Assembly (NCBI RefSeq): GCF_002920635.1
Contig: NZ_PQSR01000009.1
Location: forward strand, 80,219-144,218
Origin: Streptomyces sp. Ru72
GTDB taxonomy: Bacteria > Actinomycetota > Actinomycetes > Streptomycetales > Streptomycetaceae
Direction of reading: 5' to 3'
DNA: 64,000 nt
Part shown: piece after piece, positions 47,011-55,074 of the stretch
Layout of the letters: each line of letters begins with the position of its first letter
Numbering within the stretch: the first letter of the stretch is position 1
Made by a program: the position numbers and the translations under genes
Notes under the pieces: model-generated
Seen by the model: the letters and a program-made list of their open reading frames with translations, nothing else
Told to the model about the DNA's origin: nothing
Databases searched by the model: none

Positions 47011-48854
47011 TACTCACGGTCCTCAGCGGTGGCGCGGCGCCGCAGGCCGAGGACCACCCCGGCGCCGACGAGGACCACGACGCCCGCGACGATGCCGACG
47101 ACGACCCCGGTGGACGAGGAACCGCCTGCGGAGTCACCGGAGTTCGCCGGTACGGCCGACCACCAGCTCCAGTAGCCGTCCTGGCCGTAGATGTTGCCCG
47201 CCTTCCGAGGCATGGTGGTGATCGACGCGATCTGGTCCGTCCGGTAGGCCTCGACCGCGTTCGGGTACGCCATGACGTTCATGTACCCGAGGTCGTACAG
47301 CCGCGACTCGGCCTGCTTGACGAGGTCGGCGCGCTTGACGGGGTCGTACTCCGCGAGCTGGCGGGCATAGAGGTCGTCGTACGTCCTGTCGCAGATGAAG
47401 TTGTCCGTGGCTCCCGTGTCCTTGGGGGTCGCCGGGAGCGCCGCGCAGGTGTGGATGGACAGCACGAAGTCGGGGTCGGGGTTGACGGACCAGCCGTCGA
47501 AGGCGAGGTCGTACGTGCCGGCGAGCCAGGGGTCGGTCACGTTGTCGAGGCAGTCGAGCGTCAGGCCGATGCCGAGTTTGCCCCACCACTCCTTCAGGTA
47601 CTGGCCGACGGCCTTGTCGTTCGGGTCGGTGGCGTGGCACAGCATGCGGTAGGTGAGGGGCTTGCCGTTCTTGCCCACGCGTTTGCCGTCGGCCCTCTTC
47701 CGGTAGCCCGCCCGGTCGAGGAGCTGGGCGGCCTTCTCCGGGTCGTAGACCAGTTCCTGGGCCGCCGACGGCTTCCAGAAGTACGTGGAGAAGCGGGGCG
47801 GTATGTACCCCTGGCCCTCGACGGCGTGGCCCTGGAAGACCTTGTCGACGAGTGTCCTGCGGTCGACGGCCATGAACAGGGCGTGCCGCACCCGCTCGTC
47901 CAGGAGGGAAGGGTCGCCGTCGCCGAACTTCTGCCCGTTCCTCGCCCGGGCGCCGGGGTTGGTGGCGATGGCGTAGAAGCGGCGGCCCGGGGCGTCGTTG
48001 ACCTTGACGTCCTTCTCACCCTGCAGCGAGGCCGCCTGGGCGGGTGTCAGGGAGGGCGAGCCCGCGACGAAGGACACCTCTCCCTTGCGCAGGGCCGCCA
48101 CCGCCGCGTCCTGGTCCTTGTAGTACCGGAACACCAGCTCGTCGAACTTCGGGGCGCCCCGCCAGAAGTTCGTGTTGGCCTTGAGCCGCACATAGCTGTC
48201 GGGTTTGTAGCCGGTCAGGACGAACGGCCCGTCACCGACCACGGGGAAGCTCTTGTCGTTGTTGAAGGTCCCGAAGTCCCCGACCTTCTCCCAGACGTGC
48301 TTGGGCACGATCGGCACGTCGAGCGCGGTCATCGTGGCCTGGGGCTTCTTGAGCTCTATGACGAGCGTGGTGGGGTCCGGAGCCGTGACCTTCCGGAAGT
48401 TCGCGACGAAGCTGCCGTTCGCGGTGGCCGCCTTGTCGTCGGTCATCATCTTGGTGAACGTCCACGCCGCGTCCTCGGCGGTGACCTTCCGGCCGTCCGA
48501 CCACGTGGCGTCGGAGCGGATCGTGTACGTCCAGGTGAGCTTGTCGGCGGACGGCTTCCACCGGGTGGCGAGGCCCGGGACCGGGTGGGCGTCCCCCGGG
48601 TCGTAGTCGGTCAGGTACTCGTACATCAGCCGGTTGATGCTGGTACTGACCAGGCGGGTCGCGAGGAACGGGCTCAGCGAGTCCACGCTCTGGGCGACCG
48701 CAACGGTGAGGACCGCGTCGCTCTCCTTCGCCTCGGCCTGCTGGGGTAAGGCGAGAGCGGCGCAGACCGTGAGGGCGGCGGCGAGCCGCGCTGAACGGTG
48801 GCGTGGACGGTCCGGGCGCGAGCGCCCTCTGCCGTGCTGGTCTTGCGTGCTCAT
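47010..48854 (-). CDS. Peptide-binding protein with C-terminal membrane anchor and TTA codon (Opp system 2)
   Basis: This 614-residue SBP_bac_5 protein has fold markers (LTVAVAQSVDSLSPFLATR, WSDGRKVTAEDAAWTF, VRHALFMAVDRRTLVDKVF). Unlike its paralogues it has a signal peptide ending AEA with no lipobox. The C-terminal residues 573-614 hold a Gly/Ser spacer, a hydrophobic helix (VVVGIVAGVVVLVGAGVVLG) and a basic tail, so it is probably anchored by the C-terminus. Codon 36, within the signal peptide, is TTA, making this receptor and perhaps the whole operon dependent on bldA. The ATG at 48854 has GAGG 9 nt upstream. First gene of the minus-strand operon. Confidence 0.92.
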   Translation of the reverse strand: MSTQDQHGRGRSRPDRPRHRSARLAAALTVCAALALPQQAEAKESDAVLTVAVAQSVDSLSPFLATRLVSTSINRLMYEYLTDYDPGDAHPVPGLATRWKPSADKLTWTYTIRSDATWSDGRKVTAEDAAWTFTKMMTDDKAATANGSFVANFRKVTAPDPTTLVIELKKPQATMTALDVPIVPKHVWEKVGDFGTFNNDKSFPVVGDGPFVLTGYKPDSYVRLKANTNFWRGAPKFDELVFRYYKDQDAAVAALRKGEVSFVAGSPSLTPAQAASLQGEKDVKVNDAPGRRFYAIATNPGARARNGQKFGDGDPSLLDERVRHALFMAVDRRTLVDKVFQGHAVEGQGYIPPRFSTYFWKPSAAQELVYDPEKAAQLLDRAGYRKRADGKRVGKNGKPLTYRMLCHATDPNDKAVGQYLKEWWGKLGIGLTLDCLDNVTDPWLAGTYDLAFDGWSVNPDPDFVLSIHTCAALPATPKDTGATDNFICDRTYDDLYARQLAEYDPVKRADLVKQAESRLYDLGYMNVMAYPNAVEAYRTDQIASITTMPRKAGNIYGQDGYWSWWSAVPANSGDSAGGSSSTGVVVGIVAGVVVLVGAGVVLGLRRRATAEDRE

Positions 48855-49199
48855 CGATGCTGACCTCACGTCATCACTGCACGGGGACGGCGGTTCGGGG
48901 AACGGCTTGATCGGGCTGACTCGGCTGACGCCGGACGGGCGATGAGTGTGTCTATCAGCGGCGATCCATACCCGTCAACGGTGCGTCAAACACCCTGTGG
49001 CCTGCGGAAACGAGGTAACCGGCGGCGGATGGGCAGCCATTGGTCCACACCTGTGAAGCATCGCTGGTGGCGGCCTGACGCTGGGGGTGCCGCCAGTCGG
49101 GTGGCGTTGCGTGTGATGCGGGGTCTTCGGGTCGATAGTGGCGATAACGGACAGTGTCCCGGCGCCGAGGGCAGGGGCACACCCTCGAGGAGGCACCCC
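48855..49199. other. Divergent promoter region between Opp systems 2 and 3
   Basis: This 345-bp region with no gene drives the leftward system 2 and rightward system 3. A good minus-strand promoter candidate is at 48949-48978. For the plus strand a less GC-rich segment with GATAGT and GATAACG lies near 49133-49150, but I cannot pair it with a convincing -35. Confidence 0.5.
48949..48978 (-). promoter_or_regulatory. Candidate vegetative promoter of Opp system 2
   Basis: On the minus strand TTGACG (48978-48973) and TAGACA (48954-48949) are spaced by 18 bp. A second TTGACG lies 11 bp upstream (48989-48984). The leader to the ATG would be about 88 nt. Confidence 0.45.
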
Positions 49200-50816
49200 A
49201 TGCGTGGAGCCAGGCACGCCCTGTGGGCGGCGGTGGCCGCCCTCATGGTGGCCGCCTGTGGCGGGGGCGCGGACGGCGGCGGCACCGCGCCCGGGGTGTT
49301 CAGCTCGTCCTGGGGCGATCCGCAGAACCCGCTGGAGCCGGCCAACACCAACGAGGTCCAGGGCGGCAAGGTGCTCGACATGGTCTTCCGGGGGCTCAAG
49401 CGGTACAACCCGAGGACCGGCGCGGCCGAGGACATGCTCGCCGAGAGCATCCGGACGTCCGACTCGCGCCACTTCACCGTCACCGTCAAGGACGGCTGGA
49501 CCTTCAGCAACGGGGAGCCGGTCACCGCCCGGTCCTTCGTCGACGCCTGGAACTACGGCGCGAGCCTGAGGAACAACCAGAGGAACGCGTACTTCTTCGG
49601 GTACATCGAGGGCTACGACAAGGTGCACCCGGCCTCCGGCCCCCAGACGGCCGACACCCTCTCCGGGCTGAAGGTGACCGGCCGGCGCACCTTCACCGTC
49701 CGCTTGGGCCAGAAGTTCTCCACGTTCCCGGACACCCTCGGCTACGTGGCCTTCGCCCCGCTGCCCCGGGCGTTCTTCGACCACCACGCGGACTGGCTGA
49801 AGAAGCCCGTCGGCAACGGACCGTACCTGGTCCACTCCTACACCCGGGGCTTCATGATGTCCCTGCGGAAGTGGGGCGCCTACCCCGGCCCGGACAAGGC
49901 CCGCAACAACGGCGTGGACCTGAAGGTCTACACCGACAGCAACACCGCCTACACCGACCTGCTGGCCGGCAACCTGGACCTCAGCGACGACGTGCCCGCC
50001 TCGCAGCTCAGGAACGTGAAGTCCGATCTCGGCGGCCGGTACATCACCGAGCCGGCCGGCATCATCCAGACCCTCGCCTTCCCCTACTACGACCCGCGGT
50101 GGAAGAGACCGGGTACGGAGAAGGTCCGCACGGGCCTGTCCATGGCGATCAACCGGGACCAGATCACCGACACGATCTTCCACCACACCCGCACCCCCGC
50201 GAGCGACTGGACCTCGCCCGTCCTCGGCGCCGACGGCGGTTTCAAGGAAGGTCTGTGCGGCGACGCCTGCCGCTACGACCCGGGCCGCGCCAAGAAGCTC
50301 GTCCAGGAGGGCGGCGGGCTGCCCGGCGGGCAGCTCAGGATCACCTACAACGCGGACTCCGGATCGCACCGGGAGTGGGTGGACGCCGTGTGCAACTCCA
50401 TCAACAACGCCCTGGGCAACGACCGTGCCTGCGTGGGCAACCCGGTCGGCACCTTCGCCGACTTCCGCAACCGGATCACGCAGCACAAGATGTCCGGGCC
50501 CTTCCGCGCCGGATGGCAGATGGACTACCCGCTCATCCAGAACTTCCTCCAGCCGCTCTACTACACGGGCGCCTCCTCCAACGACGGCACATGGTCGAAC
50601 AAGGACTTCGACAAGCTCGTCGACCGGGCGAACGCCGAGAGCGACAAGGCGGCCGCGGTCGGGCTGTTCCAGCAGGCCGAGGGGGTCGTGCGGGACAACA
50701 TGGCAGCCATCCCGCTCTGGTACCAGAACGGCAGTGCCGGCTACTCCCAGCGCCTCGCGAACGTGGCGCTCAACCCGTTCAGCGTCCCCGTCTACGACCA
50801 GATCGAGGTCCGCTGA
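49200..50816 (+). CDS. Oligopeptide-binding lipoprotein (Opp system 3)
   Basis: This 538-residue SBP_bac_5 receptor has a lipoprotein signal (VAAC, Cys20). It parallels the system 1 receptor along its length, sharing SFVDAWNYGA, MSLRKWGAYPG-like and TDLLAGNLD motifs, but has more cysteines. The ATG at 49200 has GAGGAGG 6 nt upstream, nearly the same start context as system 1. It opens the second plus-strand five-gene operon. The duplicated set may recognise a different peptide spectrum. Confidence 0.92.
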   Translation: MRGARHALWAAVAALMVAACGGGADGGGTAPGVFSSSWGDPQNPLEPANTNEVQGGKVLDMVFRGLKRYNPRTGAAEDMLAESIRTSDSRHFTVTVKDGWTFSNGEPVTARSFVDAWNYGASLRNNQRNAYFFGYIEGYDKVHPASGPQTADTLSGLKVTGRRTFTVRLGQKFSTFPDTLGYVAFAPLPRAFFDHHADWLKKPVGNGPYLVHSYTRGFMMSLRKWGAYPGPDKARNNGVDLKVYTDSNTAYTDLLAGNLDLSDDVPASQLRNVKSDLGGRYITEPAGIIQTLAFPYYDPRWKRPGTEKVRTGLSMAINRDQITDTIFHHTRTPASDWTSPVLGADGGFKEGLCGDACRYDPGRAKKLVQEGGGLPGGQLRITYNADSGSHREWVDAVCNSINNALGNDRACVGNPVGTFADFRNRITQHKMSGPFRAGWQMDYPLIQNFLQPLYYTGASSNDGTWSNKDFDKLVDRANAESDKAAAVGLFQQAEGVVRDNMAAIPLWYQNGSAGYSQRLANVALNPFSVPVYDQIEVR

Positions 50817-50849
50817 GCCGCACGCCCGCCCGCCACCCCCGGAGGCCCC

Positions 50850-51773
50850 ATGGGACGGTATGTCGTCCGGCGCCTGCTGCAGATGATCCCGGTCTTCTTC
50901 GGCGCCACCCTGCTGATCTTCCTGATGGTGAACGTGATGGGCGACCCCGTCGCCGGCCTGTGCGGCGAACGGCAGTGCGACCCTGCCACCGCGGCGCAGC
51001 TGCGCCGGGAGTTCGGCCTCGACAAGCCCCTCTGGCAGCAATACGCGACCTACATGGGCAACGTCTTCACCGGCGACTTCGGCACCGCCTTCAACGGGCA
51101 GAAGGTCACCGAGCTGATGGCGACCGCCTTCCCGCCCACCATCCGGCTCACGATCATCGCGATCGTCTTCGAGGTCGTCCTCGGGATCGCGCTGGGCGTG
51201 GTCACCGGGCTGCGCCGCGGGCGGCCCGTCGACACCACGGTCCTGCTGCTCACTCTCGTCGTGATCTCCGTGCCGACCTTCGTCACCGGTCTGCTGCTCC
51301 AACTCCTGCTCGGCGTGAAGTGGGGCTGGACCAGACCCTCGGTCTCCCCGGCGGCCACCCTCGGGGAGCTGATCGTGCCCGGCCTCGTCCTCGCTTCCGT
51401 CTCCCTCGCCTATGTCACCCGGCTCACCCGGACCTCCCTGGCCGAGAACAGACGCTCCGACTACGTACGCACCGCAGTCGCCAAGGGACTGCCGCGCCGG
51501 CGTGTGATCACCCGGCATCTGCTGCGGAACTCGCTCATCCCCGTCGTCACCTTCATCGGCACCGACATCGGCGCCCTGATGGGAGGCGCGATCGTCACCG
51601 AGCGGATCTTCAACATCCACGGCGTCGGCTACCAGCTCTACCAGGGGATCCTGCGGCAGAACACCCAGACGGTCGTCGGGTTCGTGACCGTACTCGTGCT
51701 GGTCTTCCTGGTCGCCAACCTGCTCGTCGACCTTCTGTACGCCGTACTCGACCCGAGGATCCGCTATGCCTGA
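50850..51773 (+). CDS. Oligopeptide ABC transporter permease, OppB-like (system 3)
   Basis: This 307-residue six-helix permease starts MGRYVVRRLLQMIPVF like its system 1 paralogue and ends VDLLYAVLDPRIRYA. The EAA loop is RSDYVRTAVAKGLPRRRVI. It has an extracellular CGERQCD pair of cysteines absent from system 1. GGAGG lies 4 nt before the ATG. It overlaps the next gene by 8 bp. Confidence 0.92.
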   Translation: MGRYVVRRLLQMIPVFFGATLLIFLMVNVMGDPVAGLCGERQCDPATAAQLRREFGLDKPLWQQYATYMGNVFTGDFGTAFNGQKVTELMATAFPPTIRLTIIAIVFEVVLGIALGVVTGLRRGRPVDTTVLLLTLVVISVPTFVTGLLLQLLLGVKWGWTRPSVSPAATLGELIVPGLVLASVSLAYVTRLTRTSLAENRRSDYVRTAVAKGLPRRRVITRHLLRNSLIPVVTFIGTDIGALMGGAIVTERIFNIHGVGYQLYQGILRQNTQTVVGFVTVLVLVFLVANLLVDLLYAVLDPRIRYA

Positions 51774-52734
51774 GCAGCCACGGTACGAGCAGAAGGGGGC
51801 CATCGCCGGGACGGGCATGGGCGGTGCCATGGACCTCGCCGCCAGCGAGGCGACCACCCTGCACAGGGGGCCGGAAGGCCCGGCTGGCCGGCCGCGCAGC
51901 CTGTGGTCCGACGCCTGGCGGGACCTGCGCCGCAACCCGGTCTTCCTCGTCCCCGCGCTGGTGATCCTCTTCCTCGTCCTGATCTCCCTCTGGCCGTCCC
52001 TGATCACCTCCGGCAACCCCCTCGTCTGCGAGCTGTCCAAGGCGCAGGAGGGCTCCCAGCCCGGACATCCGTTCGGGTTCGACGGTCAGGGCTGCGACGT
52101 GTACACCCGGACCGTCTACGGTGCCCGTACCTCCGTCACGGTGGGCGTCTGCGCCACGCTCGGCGTCGCCGTCCTCGGCTCGGTCCTCGGCGGGCTCGCC
52201 GGGTACTTCGGCGGCGGATGGGACGCGATCCTGTCCCGGGCCACCGACATCTTCTTCGCCATCCCGGTGGTCCTCGGCGGGCTCGTCCTGCTCTCCGTGG
52301 TGACCGGCAACACGGTCTGGCCGGTCGTCGGGTTCATCGTGCTGCTCGGCTGGCCGCAGATCTCCCGGATCGCCCGCGGCGCGGTCATCACCGCCAAACA
52401 GCACGACTACGTCCAGGCCGCCCGCGCCCTCGGGGCCTCGGACACCCGCATCCTGCTGCGCCACATCGCACCCAACGCGGTCGCCCCGGTGATCGTCGTC
52501 GCGACCATCGCGCTCGGCACCTACATCGCCCTGGAGGCCACCCTGTCGTACCTCGGCGTCGGGCTGAAGCCGCCGAGCGTGTCCTGGGGGATCGACATCT
52601 CCGCCGCCTCCCCGTACATCCGCAACGCCCCGCACGCGCTGCTGTGGCCCTCCGGCGCTCTGGCGATCACCGTGCTGGCGTTCATCATGCTCGGCGACGC
52701 GGTGCGCGACGCCCTCGACCCGAAGCTGAGGTGA
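51766..52734 (+). CDS. Oligopeptide ABC transporter permease, OppC-like (system 3)
   Basis: This 322-residue permease has a 45-residue cytoplasmic N-terminus, then OppC_N. The external loop carries GFDGQGCDVYTRTVYGART, matching system 1, and the EAA loop is HDYVQAARALGASDTRILLRHIAPN. It overlaps the previous and next genes. Confidence 0.92.
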   Translation: MPEQPRYEQKGAIAGTGMGGAMDLAASEATTLHRGPEGPAGRPRSLWSDAWRDLRRNPVFLVPALVILFLVLISLWPSLITSGNPLVCELSKAQEGSQPGHPFGFDGQGCDVYTRTVYGARTSVTVGVCATLGVAVLGSVLGGLAGYFGGGWDAILSRATDIFFAIPVVLGGLVLLSVVTGNTVWPVVGFIVLLGWPQISRIARGAVITAKQHDYVQAARALGASDTRILLRHIAPNAVAPVIVVATIALGTYIALEATLSYLGVGLKPPSVSWGIDISAASPYIRNAPHALLWPSGALAITVLAFIMLGDAVRDALDPKLR

Positions 52735-52739
52735 CGGCC

Positions 52740-53720
52740 GTGCTGCTCGAAGTGCGGGACCTGCACGTGGAGTTCCGGACCCGGGAGGGGATCGCCCGCG
52801 CGGTCAACGGGGTCGGCTACGCCGTCGACGCCGGCGAGACGCTGGCCGTGCTCGGTGAGTCCGGCTCAGGCAAGTCCGTCACCGCCCAGGCCGTCATGGG
52901 CATCCTCGACACGCCGCCCGGCCGGATCACCGGAGGCAGCGTCCTCTTTCAGGGGCGGGATGTGCTCACCCTCAAGGAGGAGGAGCGGCGCAGGATCCGC
53001 GGTGCCGGAATGGCCATGATCTTCCAGGACGCCCTCTCCGCGCTGAACCCCGTCCACACGGTGGGCGACCAGCTCGGGGAGATGTTCGTCGTGCACCGGG
53101 GGATGTCGAGGAAGGACGCCCGTACCCGGGCGATCGAGCTGATGGACCGGGTACGGATCCCGGCCGCCCGCCAGCGTGTGCGGGACTACCCGCACCAGTT
53201 CTCCGGCGGTATGCGCCAGCGCATCATGATCGCCATGGCGCTGGCGCTGGAGCCCGCGCTGATCATCGCCGACGAGCCCACCACAGCCCTCGACGTCACC
53301 GTGCAGGCCCAGGTCATGGACCTGCTGGCCGAGCTGCGCCGGGAGTACGGCATGGGTCTCGTCCTCATCACCCACGACCTCGGTGTCGTCGCGGACGTCG
53401 CCGACCGGATCGCCGTCATGTACGCGGGCCGCATCGTCGAGTCGGCCCCCGTGCACGACATCTACAAGAGCCCCGCTCACCCCTACACACGGGGCCTGCT
53501 CGAGTCCATCCCCCGTCTCGACCGCAAGGGCCGGCGGCTGTACGCCATCGAGGGCCTGCCGCCGAGCCTCACGCACATCCCGCCGGGCTGCCCCTTCCAC
53601 CCCCGCTGCCCCCTGGCACGCGAGGTGTGCCGCACCGACGAGCCGCCGCTCTACGAGGTGGACGAGCGGCGGGGGAGTGCCTGCCACTTCTGGAGGGAGT
53701 GCCTGCATGGCCGGTCCTGA
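52740..53720 (+). CDS. Oligopeptide ABC transporter ATPase, OppD-like (system 3)
   Basis: This ATPase of about 326 residues has Walker [10 protein letters not shown]-loop [11 protein letters not shown], signature FSGGMRQR, Walker [13 protein letters not shown] and a C-terminal Cys cluster ([14 protein letters not shown]). The GTG at 52740 has GAGG 8 nt upstream; a GTG at 52731 overlapping the permease stop is the alternative and adds three residues. It lacks the 25-residue leader seen in system 1 OppD. Confidence 0.92.
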   Translation: MLLEVRDLHVEFRTREGIARAVNGVGYAVDAGETLAVLGESGSGKSVTAQAVMGILDTPPGRITGGSVLFQGRDVLTLKEEERRRIRGAGMAMIFQDALSALNPVHTVGDQLGEMFVVHRGMSRKDARTRAIELMDRVRIPAARQRVRDYPHQFSGGMRQRIMIAMALALEPALIIADEPTTALDVTVQAQVMDLLAELRREYGMGLVLITHDLGVVADVADRIAVMYAGRIVESAPVHDIYKSPAHPYTRGLLESIPRLDRKGRRLYAIEGLPPSLTHIPPGCPFHPRCPLAREVCRTDEPPLYEVDERRGSACHFWRECLHGRS

Positions 53721-54813
53721 GACGATCCTGGAGGTCAGCGGGCTGGTCAAGCACTATCCGCTCACCCGGGGAATCCTGTTCAAGAAGCAGATCGGCGCGG
53801 TGCGGGCGGTCGACGGCGTCGACTTCGCGCTCGGCCGGGGCGAAACCCTCGGCATCGTCGGGGAGTCCGGATGCGGCAAGTCGACGCTCGCCAGGCTGCT
53901 GGTCAACCTGGAGCCGCCGACGGCCGGTTCGATCCGGTACCGGGGCGAGGACATCACCCGGCTGTCCGGGCGCGCGCTGAAGGCGGTACGGCGCAACATC
54001 CAGATGGTGTTCCAGGACCCGTACACCTCCCTCAACCCGCGTATGACGGTGGGCGACATCGTGGGGGAGCCGTACGAGATCCATCCCGAGGCCGCGCCCA
54101 AGGGGGACAGACGGCGTCGGGTGCGCGAGCTGCTGGACGTCGTCGGGCTCAACCCCGAGCACATCAACCGCTACCCGCACCAGTTCTCCGGCGGTCAGCG
54201 CCAGCGCATCGGCATCGCCCGGGGGCTCGCGCTGCGCCCGGAGATCATCGTGGCGGACGAGCCGGTCTCCGCGCTCGACGTGTCGGTGCAGGCCCAGGTG
54301 ATCAACCTGATGGCGCGGCTCCAGGAGGAGTTCGGGCTGAGTTACGTCTTCATCGCGCACGACCTGTCGATCGTGCGGCACATCTCCGACCGGGTCGGGG
54401 TGATGTACCTCGGGAAGATCGTGGAGATCGGCACCGACGAGGAGATCTACGAGCACCCCACGCACCCGTACACCCAGGCGCTGCTGTCCGCGGTGCCCGT
54501 GCCCGACCCGGCGGCACGGGAGCGCCGGGAACGGATCATCCTCAGCGGTGACGTGCCGTCCCCGACGGACATCCCCTCCGGCTGCCGGTTCCGCACGCGC
54601 TGCTGGAAGGCCAGGGAGCGGTGCGCGCTCCAGGTGCCGCCGCTCGCGGTGCCGGAGGAGTTCCGGGGGACGACGGGACCGGCCGCGCACGATTCGGCGT
54701 GCCACTTCGCGGAGGAGATGCGTGTGGTGCCGCCCGGAGAGCCCCGCGGGGAGCCCCCCGAGGAGCCGCCCGAGGAGCCCCAGAACGCCCCAAACGCGCG
54801 CGAACTGCGTTAA
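53707..54813 (+). CDS. Oligopeptide ABC transporter ATPase, OppF-like (system 3), Pro/Glu tail
   Basis: This 368-residue ATPase has Walker [11 protein letters not shown]-loop [14 protein letters not shown], signature FSGGQRQR, Walker [13 protein letters not shown] and a Cys motif CRFRTRCW. After the usual end (SACHFAEEM) it carries an extra 28-residue tail made of repeated EPPEEP-like units, not found in the system 1 homologue. The ATG at 53707 has GGAGGGAG 7 nt upstream. It overlaps the OppD-like gene by 14 bp. A strong intrinsic terminator follows. Confidence 0.92.
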   Translation: MAGPETILEVSGLVKHYPLTRGILFKKQIGAVRAVDGVDFALGRGETLGIVGESGCGKSTLARLLVNLEPPTAGSIRYRGEDITRLSGRALKAVRRNIQMVFQDPYTSLNPRMTVGDIVGEPYEIHPEAAPKGDRRRRVRELLDVVGLNPEHINRYPHQFSGGQRQRIGIARGLALRPEIIVADEPVSALDVSVQAQVINLMARLQEEFGLSYVFIAHDLSIVRHISDRVGVMYLGKIVEIGTDEEIYEHPTHPYTQALLSAVPVPDPAARERRERIILSGDVPSPTDIPSGCRFRTRCWKARERCALQVPPLAVPEEFRGTTGPAAHDSACHFAEEMRVVPPGEPRGEPPEEPPEEPQNAPNARELR

Positions 54814-54892
54814 CACGCAGGCAACTTGGCTGACGCGATTCCGATATACGGACGCAGGAGAGTGAACAGCGTACGGCCGTGCGGGTGCCGTG

Positions 54893-54932
54893 AACGGGCC
54901 GGGGTGCGCCATGTCACCCCGGCCCGTTTTTT
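54893..54932 (+). terminator. Intrinsic terminator of Opp system 3
   Basis: A perfect 13- to 14-bp stem (ACGGGCCGGGGTG with its complement) has an 8-nt loop followed by six T. It is 80 bp after the OppF stop and the clearest factor-independent terminator in the window. Confidence 0.9.
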
Positions 54933-54941
54933 ACGCCTGAA

Positions 54942-55015
54942 CCGGCGCCGCTCTCGCGGACCTGGTCGGCGCCGCCCCTTGGCGCCTAAGCCGGCGCCGC
55001 TCTCGCGGACCTGGT
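54942..55015. repeat. Two-copy direct repeat after Opp system 3
   Basis: A 25-bp identical unit occurs at 54942-54966 and 54991-55015 (period 49 bp), each preceded by GCCT. The unit contains CTCTCGCGGACCTGG. The region lies between the terminator and the end of the S9 peptidase gene and is not coding. The origin is unclear, possibly a local duplication. Confidence 0.7.
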
Positions 55016-55074
55016 GGCTGCCTCGTCGTGGTTCCTCAATCAACGGTTGCCGTGCTCTGTGGGTTTCTCGCGGC

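Noticed and set aside
37105..54813. Assigning bldKA-E symbols to one of the Opp operons
   Set aside because: Synteny is suggestive from memory, but three candidates exist and the gene order (receptor first) does not settle which is BldK; a phylogeny is needed.
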